Positions 1 to 10,080 of a stretch of 64,000 nucleotides of DNA are shown here, in pieces (position 1 is the first letter of the stretch; every line of letters starts with the position of its first letter). The translations under genes were made by a program, and so were the position numbers. The stretch comes from Wurfbainia villosa (taxonomy: Eukaryota > Streptophyta > Magnoliopsida > Zingiberales > Zingiberaceae). The notes beneath the pieces were generated by a model. The model did no database searches. It had not been told where the DNA came from and worked only from the letters and a program-made list of their open reading frames with translations. The DNA is taken from NCBI GenBank assembly GCA_025175895.1, contig CM046004.1:13193011-13257010 (forward strand), written 5' to 3'.

Positions 1-39
1 GATTAGCAACGAAAAAAAAATTCATTGCAAGAAATGAAG

Positions 40-440
40 CATCAGTCGACTATCGCATGTATCCAGTCGACTGATGCACTATCAGTTGAGTGTTCAGTCG
101 GCTAAAGAAGGTTCTCTGACCAATTTCTCATCACCTAGTCGACTGATGGTTTCCATCAGTTGACTGATACATCAGAATCTGTGGCAAAATATTTTTTTCA
201 TTGCAGAAATTGCGTCGAAACATTTTTTTATCGTAGAATATCCTTATCAGTCAATTGATATTACTATAACACTTTACAAAACATTTGGTAGCCGACTGAG
301 CAGTCGACTTTTCCCACGATAGTCGACTGATCAAAATAATTAGTCGACTGCTATTACTATAACAGCTTATAGAACCTTTTGTAGGCTATTGACCAGTCGA
401 ATTGGTAAGATGATAGTCGACTGATGCTATTCTTCAGTCG
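40..440. repeat. CAGTCGACTG palindrome field in the CACTA element
   Basis: Multiple exact and near copies of AGTCGACTGAT and ATCAGTCGACT occur at irregular spacing. The same motif fills parts of several unrelated LTRs further right in the window. Confidence 0.85.
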
Positions 441-845
441 ACTGTACGTGAATATTTTGCAATGATTTTTTTTTCGTCGCAGATTTGGCGATGAAAAAAT
501 ATTGGTCGTCAAATTTATTTTTATTCATGGAAATATGTTTATTATACTTTTGTAAAGAAAATGAAATTCTTCGCCAAATTTGGCGATGAATTTCATTTTT
601 CGTCGCTAAATTTGGCGATGAATTTCATTTTCATCGTAGATTTGGCGATGAACAATGTTTCGTCGACAAATATGGCGAGGAATTTTACAACGAAAGAAAT
701 TTTTGTCGCAATTTTTAAGACGAATTTGTTTTTTTCGTTGCAAAATTTAGCGGCGAATTATTTACAACGAAAAAATTTCGATGCAAAAAAATTTTGCAAC
801 GAATTTTTATTCAATATTCATTGTAAAATTCGTCGCCAAATCCTT

Positions 846-859
846 AAATTTTTGTAGTG
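846..859. repeat. CACTA terminal inverted repeat
   Basis: AAATTTTTGTAGTG on the plus strand reads CACTACAAAAATTT on the minus strand, the canonical CACTA outer terminus. It fixes the element edge at 859. Confidence 0.85.
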
Positions 860-1192
860 GATAAAGAAGGTCATGTGTGAAACACTGACTGAACCAGTGG
901 GACCTGACCCGAGGGAGTCGACCGAGCTGACAGGGTGAAGGTGTAGGACAGGAAAGATAAGCTCTAGGACTAAAAGGAGACCAGATGAGCAACTCAGGGG
1001 ATAAGTTTGGGAGCTGACTCGGGAAGTGAGTCGGGGATTGACTCTGGGAGTTATGGAAGGCATGAGGTACTGAGTCTCATAGCCAGAGTGTGTTGGTGCA
1101 ACAATGCTCCAAGCATTTATATGTTTTGATGTTTGGATAATCATCTAAGTTAGGCAATATTTGTGATCTAATTGTGAACATATTTAAGTGAT

Positions 1193-1435
1193 AGAAAAAT
1201 CCAAGTATGAAGACTTGGTAAAAGAAAAGTCCAAGTGTGATCTTGGCAAGAGAAGTCCAAGGAAAGGTCTTGGCGGCGTAAGTCCAAGCATGTAGTTTTG
1301 GCCGCGTAAAGTCCAAGCGAACCTTGGCAAATGAAGTTCAAAGGCAAGTCTTGGCAGCGTAAGTCCAAGCATGTAGTCTTGGCAGCATAAAGTCCAAGCG
1401 TACTTTGGCAAAGAGAAACCCAAGAAATGACGAAA
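1193..1435 (+). repeat. Short-hairpin array (CCAAG..CTTGG units)
   Basis: Roughly eight consecutive units of the form TCCAAG - 4 to 8 nt - CTTGG, about 30 bp apart. Each is a small inverted repeat. Open reading frames on the minus strand here are by-products of the repeat, which contains few stop triplets. Confidence 0.85.
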
Positions 1436-1583
1436 CCAAAGGAAGCTCTTGGAAGCAAGCGCAAAGGATGAACAAGTCGCGGACTCGAAGGGATCCTAGA
1501 GGAGCAAGGCTAGAGGAAGAGCTAGAAGGTTGAGTCTAGGTCTAGGGAGTTAGTTTCAAGTATGATTTTCATCATACTTGAAG

Positions 1584-1935
1584 TATCAGTCGACTGGAGC
1601 CTTGTCTCAGTCGACTGATCGTTCACACGACTGAAGACGACTGAGTCTAGGGTAGAACAATCGACTACTAGGGTTTGGCAGTCGACTGATCCACCCATCA
1701 GTCGACTGTTATACCTAGCAGTCGACTGCTATAAGTCGACTTCGACACAGAAAGGGCATCAATCGAGTGATCGCTTGGAACACTCGACTGATCACCTAAT
1801 CAGTCAACTGATGGTATCATCAGTCGACTGATTAGCCTCCTGTTGAACAGTGACGATTGCGGATCCGGCTTGTCAAAAGCCGTTGGATTGCATCGGCTAC
1901 AGCATCAGTCGACTGATGGAGACCATAAGTTGACT
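1584..1935. repeat. CAGTCGACTG palindrome field in the solo LTR
   Basis: Dispersed copies of the palindrome CAGTCGACTG and one- or two-base variants, in the U3-like part of the LTR. Confidence 0.85.
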
Positions 1936-3144
1936 AATCGAGGCTCAACGGGAAAATCAATCTCTTCTCTATAAAAAAGAGGCCATGGGATGCTTGATGA
2001 GGCTAGTGCTTATTTTCCAACATTACTCTCAAGCTCCCCATGATTTTCTAAGCTTTCTAAGTGTTTTAAATCCTCATCTTCTCTAAACTTCATCTTCATC
2101 AATTGTAAAAAGTGGAGAGTGTTTGTAAAGGAAGCTTTCTTAGTGAAGATTCATTGGATTGATCCACCTTGAGGATCGTCGTGGAGTAGGAGCTTAATCT
2201 CCGAACCACGTAAAAGCTCTATTGTTAGTGATTGTTTGTTTGCTTCTTAATTTCTTTTAGTTTTTTGTTTTGCTTCTGCTAACCTTGCTTGTAGAAACGA
2301 AAAGAGGCTATCACCCCCCTCTAGCCTTCCAAGGATCCCCAACAGAGTGGGTTTAAGTATTATCCTGGCAAAGTAAAATAAGTAGTGTACACCTTGGTCT
2401 GAATGAGCAAGGATGATCTTGTTGAGACGGGGACAGAGTCAATATCAGATTTAGTGAAGGGAGAGAGGGTGAAAAGTGGGGGCAGAATATTTCCCGAGGC
2501 AGCAGTTTACGAGAGTTTGTTATACGATATAACAAACTAGGATCCCACACAATATTTGTAGGAGTTTCCATTCCTTATCCTCCTAAAAGAATTATTCTCC
2601 AGGGAAGATGAGCCCTCCACGTGGACGGTGATCAGGGTAGTTCGTTACATCACAAGGAGTAAGGGAAGACGAGGAGGATAAAAGCCAAGAAGGAAGGAGA
2701 GAGAAGGGGACTTTTTCGAAGTTAGCGGGAGATCACCCTCATTTCTAGTTCCATGGCAAGAGAAGGGAGACATGGCATCGGAGAAGGAGAAGATTAAGGG
2801 AAGAAGAAGAAAATAGCAGGGAAACTGGGGCAGTTCAGGCTATCTCTCTATATTGTACACAACTGAAGTTGTAAGAGGTTTCCTCCACCTCTGGAAATAT
2901 TTTCAAGAAGGAGAAGTTTCATAGTGAAAGTGTTTTAGCACCGCAACTCACTATAGAGCTCACCCTGTGGAGTAGGAATTGGAGTTTCAAACCACGTTAA
3001 ACCTTGTGTCTCTGTTCTTTGTGTAGGTTTACTCATCGTCTATTCATTTTCTATTACTGTTGCGGCCAAAGAGAACCCTAAGCCTCCTTGACGTTCTTTT
3101 GTACTGAGAGGAGGTGAAAAAAATCCACGTGCATCCGCATCAGT

Positions 3145-3163
3145 TGGCGCCGTCTGTGGGAAC
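3145..3163 (+). other. Primer binding site, Tat-type gypsy
   Basis: TGGCGCCGTCTGTGGGAAC follows the LTR edge. This is the PBS form common in plant Tat-lineage Ty3/gypsy elements (often assigned to tRNA-Arg). Confidence 0.8.
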
Positions 3164-3184
3164 TTTGTTGAGCAAGACGTCGAG

Positions 3185-4085
3185 ATGTTGTTAGAGGAAA
3201 TACAACATCCAACGACCTCTTCTGCAGAAGAGAGCCCCATCACACTGTTACTAGCACAGTTACAAGCCATGGTGGATGTCGTCATGGTTGATGCTCTGGC
3301 TAAGGAAAGGAGAAGGATGGGGTATCTTCTTCCCCATTCTAGTGAGCCCTCTCCTCGAGAATTGGCATTTGAAGTACCTCCCCAGGCTCATCTAGTTACT
3401 CTACAACATATTGAAGTCCTTCTAGGTGAAGTACCTATGGGGAGGGTGTATCAACCTACTATTCCCGTGACACAAACAAGACGAGAGGATTAGGGAGAAA
3501 GTCAGTCCACTAGGGCTCTGGAATTTTATGAGCCTAGTCCATTAACTACTGACATTATTTTTGAGTTGCCACCTCTATATTTCAGAAATCTACAAGCGGA
3601 TAAGTATGATGGCACGATTGATCCAAAGGAACATCTATTGCAATTTGCAGGAGCTGTCTCTCTTCATTGCTATACAATTGCCCTTAAGTGTTGAGCTTTT
3701 CACACCACATTAACAGGCTCTGCATAGAAATAGTTTGGTGCTCTGCCTCTCGGATCTATCACCTGCTTTGCAGATCTTAAGGGAGTTTTCCGCCAAGAAT
3801 TTGCTAGCTGCAAGACTTATAAATATGATGCTTCAATTTTACAACATATCAAGCAAGAACCCTCAGAATCTCTCAGAGGTTATCTTAATCATTTTACTGC
3901 CACGGCTAGGGACATTCCTTTGGCAGGGTCAGAAATCCTTAAGGTAGCTATCCCTCATGGATTGTGGGAAGGACCCTTTCTCATCTCTTTATTAAGGAAA
4001 TCAGCTTCCAGTTATGAGGAATTGCTAAGTCGTGCTAAGGAATACATAAATGAAGAAGAAGGGTTGAAAGTTAAGCAAGCTGAAC
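3185..4085 (+). pseudogene. Tat-like Ty3/gypsy gag remnant
   Basis: Gag polyprotein remnant of the element whose PBS is at 3145. An ATG-initiated reading frame runs from 3185 to a stop near 3493. The frame then continues past scattered stops with a recognisable retrotransposon-gag core: DKYDGTIDPKEHLLQF near 3600, HTTLTGSA near 3700, LPLGSITCFADL near 3740, then QEPSESLRGYLNHFTATA and SYEELLSRAKEYINEEEG up to about 4080. This order matches plant Ty3/gypsy gag. In-frame stops show it is dead. It is cut at 4086 by the LTR of the next gypsy element, so no zinc knuckle or pol is present. Confidence 0.8.
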
Positions 4086-4096
4086 TGTAAGATATA

Positions 4097-4097
4097 A

Positions 4098-4147
<50 letters not shown>
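4097..4147. repeat. (TAA)n microsatellite
   Basis: About 16-17 trinucleotide units just inside the LTR start. The sister LTR at 34660-34688 has only a short interrupted version, so the tract expanded after insertion. Confidence 0.95.
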
Positions 4148-4149
<2 letters not shown>

Positions 4150-4322
4150 GCCCCTTGTTAATTAAAAAATTTTCTTATGAAATTTTTCAAGAATTGTTAG
4201 AAAATTTTTCTGGATTTAAATGGATTTTGTATGGTCAATTTATGGGAAAAGATTTAATAGGCTTCGAGAGAGCCTATTTGATTTATTAGTAAGGAGGAAT
4301 TAATGAGTTTAATAAGCCTAAG

Positions 4323-4475
4323 GGCATCTCCAACGGAAAAGCTCCTACCTTATTATTTTATTAAAAAATAAATAAATAAACATGAAGGAGCGCTCCCCAA
4401 CTGAGGAGCGCTCCCTTAAACATCTCTCTCCACGTTGGAGAGAGATGCCAGATCATCACAATGGGAGCTCATGCT
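4323..4475. mobile_element. MITE-like insertion
   Basis: A 153-bp block present in the 5' LTR but absent from the sister LTR, where GCCTAAGTTTCC is uninterrupted (about 34855-34866). It is flanked by CTAAG on both sides (4318-4322, 4476-4480). It starts GGCATCTCCAACGG and contains a matching inverted stretch near its right side, two GGAGCGCTCC palindromes and a 12-bp-arm hairpin at 4421-4447. Superfamily uncertain. Confidence 0.65.
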
Positions 4476-5599
4476 CTAAGTTTCCTACGTTTAAATAACT
4501 AAACCCTATTCTTTTAATCCCCGATTCTTTTCTCCACACACCATCATTGTTCTCTTCTTCCGTCACTCATTTATCCTGATCGCGCAACCTTCTGCCTCTT
4601 CGTCGGCTTCTTCACGCGAGTTGAGTTCGGCAAGGTCACCTCTTCTCTTCCTCTCCCGTGCACGACCTCCCATCGATGGCTTCTTCCTCTCTTTGTCGAT
4701 CAAAGGTGCTCGATGTCTCTTCTTCCTAAACTCCATTACTCGAGCTCGCACTGTCGCTGTGCCGATTGTCATCGCCACGCCGCTGCCACCGCGAGTTGGA
4801 TCCACTGCCGCCGCCGTCACTTCTCAACCTCCTCGATCCCTAGCTTTTTTGATCACACATCTCATCCTCTCCTTCGGATCATGGGAGCTCAATATGCCAT
4901 TGTTGCCGCTCGAGCCCAGCTTGTCGTTGCCCCTTCTACCACTTCGTCAGCAAAGATCTCCACCTAGGTAGCAAGCACCATCGTTGCATCTAGTCTTTGC
5001 TGCGGTGAGCTCTTCATCCCCATCGACTATGATTTCGTCATGTACTGCTTGGGAGCCGGGACACCACCTACCGACCACAACTTTGACATTTATCGGACAG
5101 ACCAAGGAGGAGTTCAGTCTCTTCTTCTCTGCGACGTCTCCGATCTAGAATGCCATCGTTCTTTGCGACTATTCTTGATCTGAGCACAACCCTATTCATC
5201 ATTGGAATCTCCGTGGCGATCGCCTCCAGATCAGTATTTCATGATCATCTTCAGAGCCATTGCAGCTGATCAACTCTAAGCAGCCATTCATAGTCTTCCA
5301 TTACGGGCGAAAGATCCATTAGTGTTGCTGCCATCTAGTTAGCTCCTCTCCCATGTACAGGTGGAAAAGGGAACTCAGAGTAATAGTTTTAGCTAATGAA
5401 TATGGTCATTGCATATTTGAACTTTCTAAGGTGGATTTGGGGTTAGCTTCCAATGCAACAAATGTTGGTGCAATCGGCCCAAGTCATGATTGACAGAACT
5501 CGAGTTTGACTCGAATAGTATTTTGATGTTTTCATTGATGTTTGATATTGATGTTTGACATTGATGTTCGACAAAATGTATGACAACGTGATTGTCATG

Positions 5600-5965
5600 G
5601 GAAAGTCCAAGTCTTGAGTACTTGGCAATGGAAAGTCCAAGTCATGGATACTTGGCATGCAAAGTCTAAGTCATGGGTACTTGACATGGAAAGTCCAAGT
5701 CATGGGTACTTGACATGGAAAGTCCAAGTCATGGGTACTTGGCATGGAAAGTCCAAGCATGGGTCTTGGCAAGGGAAAGTCCAAGCTTGAGTCTTCGCAA
5801 TTGGAAAGTCCAACATGGGTTGGCAAGGAAAGTCCAAGGGGTGATATTGGTAGTGTAAAATCCAAGGGTGGAGTCTTGACAACATAAGTCCAATGGTTGG
5901 CAGCGTAAAGTCCAAGCGGTATTCTTGGCAGCATAAGCCCAATATGCCTTGGCAGCGTAGACTAG
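5600..5965 (+). repeat. Short-hairpin array, copy 1 5' LTR
   Basis: About twelve units of the form GTCCAAG/C - short loop - C/GTTGGCA (some loops longer, such as CCAAGTCATGGGTACTTGG), spaced about 25-30 bp. Several units read CCAACATGGGTTGG, with both arms changed together relative to CCAAG..CTTGG. Confidence 0.88.
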
Positions 5966-6149
5966 CTTAGCATGACAATAGCCGATAGAAGCACCTGAAG
6001 GCTAGTATATGGATGAACAAGTCATGGATGACTTGGAGGGATCCGATAGGCGTGAGGCTGACGGAGGTGGCTAGAAGGCTTAGGTCTAGTCTTAGGGTGG
6101 TCTAGCAAGTATGAGGGTATTATACTTGGGGTTAAACCTCATGTTTAAG

Positions 6150-6540
6150 GTTATCAGTCGAATGGAGCTTTGGATCAGTCGATTGGTCAAGTGTTTTGAC
6201 ACTTGGCAACCGAGTCAACTTGTAACAGTCGACTGAGATTATGTCTAGTCGAACTGCTCAAGGTTGACTGGTGTTCGATTATAGGAAATAGTCAGGCAGT
6301 CGATTGCCAGCATTGGGCAGTCGACTGATGGCTTGAGTAGTCGACTGCCATGGACGACAGTCGACTACTGGTCGAGGTTACGGGAGTAGAATGCTCGGTA
6401 GCCGACTGGTCAATCATCTACGACCCTGGCAGTCGACTCCTGAGTAATGGTAGTTGACTGTCAGTGTATTCGTTTGCTTGAATACTGACGTGGATTAAGT
6501 CTGTTGTGAGACAATGACATTGTTGGCAGTCGACTGTCAG
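6150..6540. repeat. CAGTCGACTG palindrome field, copy 1 5' LTR
   Basis: More than ten exact or near copies of CAGTCGACTG in about 390 bp. Confidence 0.85.
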
Positions 6541-7059
6541 GCGGAAATCTAGATCACGAGGAGGCTTAAAAGGAGCTCGATGGGAGGGATTTTTTACAAT
6601 GATTTCTTTGGCATTTTTGAGGCAATTTGCTAGTGTAAATCAGGGTCTTCAAGCACGGTTCAAACAATCAATAAGTAAGCTTCCAAAAGATCATTTGTAA
6701 AGTGTTCTTTGCATTCTTTTGTGTATTTCACTTGTATTTGCTTGTTTATTATTTTTTATTATTGTAAGAATCATTGCACGAGGTTTCTCCACCTTTGACT
6801 TGTTGTCGAGAAGGAGTTTATTGGTTTAGTGGTGGTATTTGCATTGCTAGGGCTCGTTCGAGCCCAACCCATGGAATAGGAACCTTGAGGTTTCGAACCA
6901 CGTTATATCTTTGTGTTGTGATTGTGTATTTATCTCTATATTCATATTCTAATTTGTATTTTCGCTGTGCTAAACAAATCATAGAGACAAACGAACAAAT
7001 TCCATCATCGACGAACTACTCGCTATTCACCCCCCTAGCGATGGTAAATTCCCAACAAG

Positions 7060-7071
7060 TGGTATTAGAGC
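7060..7071 (+). other. Primer binding site (initiator-Met tRNA type), copy 1
   Basis: TGGTATTAGAGC, one base off the plant copia PBS TGGTATCAGAGC, two bases after the LTR end. Confidence 0.85.
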
Positions 7072-7131
7072 GAGGCCACTCTTCTTTTGGACTAACTGCC
7101 AAGGGAGCACCGCTAGAGGGTGAAGAAGAAG

Positions 7132-7565
7132 ATGGAATTTGAAGAAAGACTAGGATGGGACATCAACACTCTGGTCCTGTATACCTTCTATGGACAAGAA
7201 GGATTTGAGCAATGGAGAGAACGGATGGAGAATTTATTGATGATGGAAATCGAGCGATGGTTCATCATACAAGGCGGATTCGAACTTCCAAGAGGTCCAA
7301 AACATGGATACCTTAAGAGGAAAAGATGGATCGAAGAGCAAGTCCAAGCCTTCGAAAGAAATGATAAGGTAACACAATTGATATTAAATTCATTACCTAA
7401 TGATATTGTGTCTAGGTTAGGCGAATTTCATGATGCCAAGGAGCTATGGGAAAAATTGGCCAAGCTCCATGAAGAACCATCCATGGCTCAAGTAGAGAGA
7501 GGGCTCGAAGAAGAAGAAAGTTCATCCTCACAAGGAAGTGAGGATTCGGAAGTCGAGGAGGAGTC
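7132..7565 (+). pseudogene. Gag of copy 1, N-terminal part
   Basis: Start MEFEERLGWDIN at 7132, equivalent to the start region of copies 2 and 3. The product would be a copia-type gag (UBN2/gag-polypeptide-like) that coats element RNA. The frame carries the conserved FEQWRERMENLLMMEIE and LPNDIVSRLGEFHDAKELWEKLAKLHEE segments and an acidic serine-rich run. It is interrupted after VEEES by the insertion at 7566 and resumes at 18715. An upstream in-frame ATG at 7120 exists, but the 7132 ATG matches the other copies better. Confidence 0.85.
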
Positions 7566-7913
7566 TGTTGGGTTTTTTCGAGCCGCAAAAACCGCTTTTT
7601 GCGTCGCGGAAACCTCGGAAGCCCCGTCCACGGATCCGTGCGAAGATGTATTAAAACTAAAACATGTATGTGCTTATATAAAACCCTAGATCTACCTTAG
7701 ATCTATATGATAAGGACGTTACCCTCGATGCGACACCCTTCGCAAATCCCGCTCGTCCAAAAGGTTCGTCGGAACTCAAGAGCGTCAAGTGCACACTCCT
7801 CTATTGGTATCCACACAAGAAAAAGGTGGAGAAAATCAATCTTAAGTGTGCTAGCACTCCTTAGATGCTCGGCAAAATGAGGAAGGAGAGAGGGAGAGCT
7901 TGAGGGAAGTTGA

Positions 7914-10080
7914 TGTTGGGTTTCCGGCACCGCGGCGTGTGTGTGTTCGATCATGTTTCGTAAACATGAGCACAGCGGAAGCAATAAAAATAATAAATAC
8001 TCCTATTTATTACAACACACGCATGCTATTACAACAAGTGTAGACATAACCGTAAATTAAAATTGCAATAAAAGGAAATTAAACTACGTTATACCTTCCG
8101 TATGACGTGTAGCGGGAACGGCATCAACCGGAACGATCCTCGTAAGAATCGTCTCTATCCGTATCCACGCCGAGCTCCTCGGGATGACTTCGCCAAGCCA
8201 CGAGCTTCGTCTTCGTATGGGTTACTAGCCTCGTGTTGAAGACGACGTGATCGAGAGATGATCACGATCCGAATCCAAATTCGGATCCAAAGCGAGTTCT
8301 CAAAACTCGCTTCTCCGGAGGTATTCGCCAACCGCTTGACGAATCCTTCGCCCCTCCACCTCAGAGGATTACCGGAGATCAAATCCCGGTATGTTAGCCG
8401 CTGTCGGAGCACTAACCGCCGCCCAAACGACGCCCGACGAGGAAGAAGCTGTCCAGAAAAACTGGACAGCTTGGTGGAGGAGATAGGCGCCGCCAACAAA
8501 GGAAGCCAAGTGCTTACCTTGATGCCAAACCTAAGGAGGATCGGAACTCTTCCGGCAGCAGCTCGGCGGCGAGGGAGAAAAAGCCGCCTTCTGACGCCGG
8601 ATGGAGGTGCTATGGGCTGGCGGCAACACAAGTGGCGGCAACAATGTGTTAGGCGGCTAGGGTTTGGATGATTGGATTAGTTAGGGTTTAACAATCCCTT
8701 AAGCCCACTTTATAGAGAACTAATTCTCTTAATGGTTAATGGATCATATCCATAAAGCCCGTTAACCCGCTCCATTAAGATAAGTTAAAATAAACCAAAC
8801 CATGATGGTTTATTTTAAGTTAAAACGAACGAACCAACCTTTGGTTCATTCGCTTAATATAAACCAAACCCTTTGGTTTATTCTTATCCATTGGATTAGA
8901 ACCAAACCATTTTGGTCCATCCATTATGTCTTCATAAGACACGGCCCATCCACGCTTCCATTGCGATCAAACAATTTCATGCTCGCTTTATGTTTGTCCA
9001 ACCAAACATAGTTTCTCTCGGCCGAGAATCCCATTCTCAAGCTCGCTTTAAATCCTTTGGATTACACTCGTTGTGCGTGTGACCAAATAGGTTCTCGGTT
9101 TATGTTGGCCGCCTATAATTAACCATTAATTATAGAACGATCATGAGTGGCACCTAGTAGTACATCATGATCCCCAATTAACAAAAAGATCAACGGTTGA
9201 TCCGTAACTATTTCAAACCCTTCAAGAGCTCGAATGAATCGTGCCCCATTCCCTTCACTCATCTTATACCCACTTGGTTCAGACATGGTCTATTGTGTCG
9301 GGCCCCACTAGGTCGACTCACGCACACCTAGCCCAAGTATCATTTCCTCGCCCTACTGATTCTAGTTACTCCACATGTATCGAAGAGTACCTTACTCTAA
9401 ACATGTAATGCTTTGGCCAAAGACTTTAGTAACAATGACGAGAGGCCATGGGTATACATCTCCTCGCAAGGAGTGGTGAATCCTTTATAGGCTATTCAAA
9501 CACCTTCGATCACGACTTATACCCAATCATCCCGGGTCCACATCTCCTGAGATGTTTGCTTAAGATGTCAAAGCATAAGTCTCCATGATCAAGATGACTT
9601 GAATACCGCAAGTCAAAGGAACATCGCACTTAAGCCACGAAGAACTTCATTGACATATCTATATATGCAGAGAACCATATGAAGTCTTACTACTGTCACT
9701 CCAATGAACTAGTTACCATAACTAGCATCCACGATTAACTCCGGACATCACTATGTCTCCAGCCAGTGAGAATCAGCTGCTTGGATACACCAAGGAGTAT
9801 ACCTCGTGCTAGTCTCAACAGAATTGATGGTGTCCGGATCCATCAATTCATCGACTAGGATAATTCCGATACATCACAATTACACATGTAGAGATACTCA
9901 CTAGTTGTGATCCAATCACAAATTCTCTCATGCCGTGAATCGTAGGACATTCAAGAAATGAGTTTAAGATCCAATCAAATACATAAAACATGTATACTCA
10001 AATAGTGAATCTTCATTTATCATATAAATGGTTCATACATAAGGCGATTGCCTTAGGACATCTCTCATATATTACTAATA
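7914..10080 (-). repeat. 3' LTR of the Angela-like element
   Basis: TGTTGGG..ACTAATA on the plus strand; the terminal CA is mutated to TA compared with the other LTR. It is followed at 10081 by GACTCCCACTTGG, the complement of a purine-rich PPT-like stretch. It contains a run of short inverted repeats near 8786-8915 (AATAAACC..GGTTTATT, GAACCAA..TTGGTTC). Confidence 0.92.

Larger units (their letters stand above)
1..859. mobile_element. CACTA (En/Spm) transposon, one end
   Basis: Terminal and subterminal part of a CACTA-superfamily DNA transposon; the rest lies outside the window. The right edge reads AAATTTTTGTAGTG at 846-859, the reverse complement of a classical CACTA terminus. About 560-845 is packed with short direct and inverted repeats of the type TTTGGCGATGAA and TTCGTCGC, as expected for CACTA subterminal transposase-binding repeats. 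The 98-codon ORF at 561-857 is just this repeat read through and is not a gene. About 40-440 carries many copies of the palindrome CAGTCGACTG and variants. No transposase coding is visible. The 3-bp target duplication cannot be checked because the other end is missing (the bases after the terminus are GAT). Confidence 0.8.
1091..2344 (+). mobile_element. Solo LTR, SIRE-like copia family B
   Basis: A 1254-bp solo LTR beginning TGTTGGTGCAAC and ending GGATCCCCAACA, flanked by a perfect 5-bp target duplication GAGTG (1086-1090 and 2345-2349). No PBS or PPT is attached, so it is a recombination remnant. It is related to the LTR at 62068-63492: both carry the short-hairpin array, the CAGTCGACTG field, a GTGGAGTAGGA..CCGAACCACGT block and a tract CACCCCCCTCTAGCC before the end. 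Confidence 0.92.
860..3142 (+). mobile_element. Tat-like Ty3/gypsy 5' LTR, split by a solo LTR
   Basis: Sequence flanking the solo LTR at 1091-2344 and running up to the primer binding site at 3145. I infer that it is the 5' LTR (perhaps U3 truncated by the CACTA end) of the element whose gag starts at 3185. The right LTR edge is taken as CA at 3141-3142, just before the PBS. The left edge is not defined. The block around 2968-3008 (GTGGAGTAGGA then CAAACCACGTTA) resembles a module in the copia LTRs of this window. No gene is seen in it. Confidence 0.6.
4086..5462 (+). mobile_element. Chromovirus-like gypsy 5' LTR, left part
   Basis: Begins TGTAAGATAT and is clearly homologous to the 3' LTR copy at 34653-35850 (shared AATAATAAATGCCCCT stretch, shared CT-rich leader, shared end GCTTCCAATGCAAC). 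It resumes at 24819 after gag-only copy 1. The small ORFs at 4563-4971 in both strands are C/T-rich LTR sequence and not supported as genes. Confidence 0.8.
5463..7057 (+). repeat. 5' LTR of gag-only copy 1
   Basis: 1595-bp LTR, TGTTGG..CAACA. Order inside: hairpin array (about 5600-5965), CAGTCGACTG field (about 6150-6540), then a module GGAATAGGAACC..CGAACCACGTTATAT near 6872-6905 and CACCCCCCTAGCG before the end. Confidence 0.85.

Noticed and set aside
1..3500. CRISPR-like array from regularly recurring palindromes
   Set aside because: Spacing of CAGTCGACTG is irregular, there are no unique spacers of constant length, and the context is a plant transposon.
4563..4971. ORFs of 84-116 codons resembling a transit-peptide-like N-terminus
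   Set aside because: The same region in the sister LTR (34890-35220) is frameshifted, and the sequence is the CT-rich LTR leader of a gypsy element.
8155..8671. ORFs of 137-158 codons on both strands
   Set aside because: They are inside an Angela-like LTR. The second LTR copy (15395-15826) has different frames over the same sequence, so no protein is conserved.
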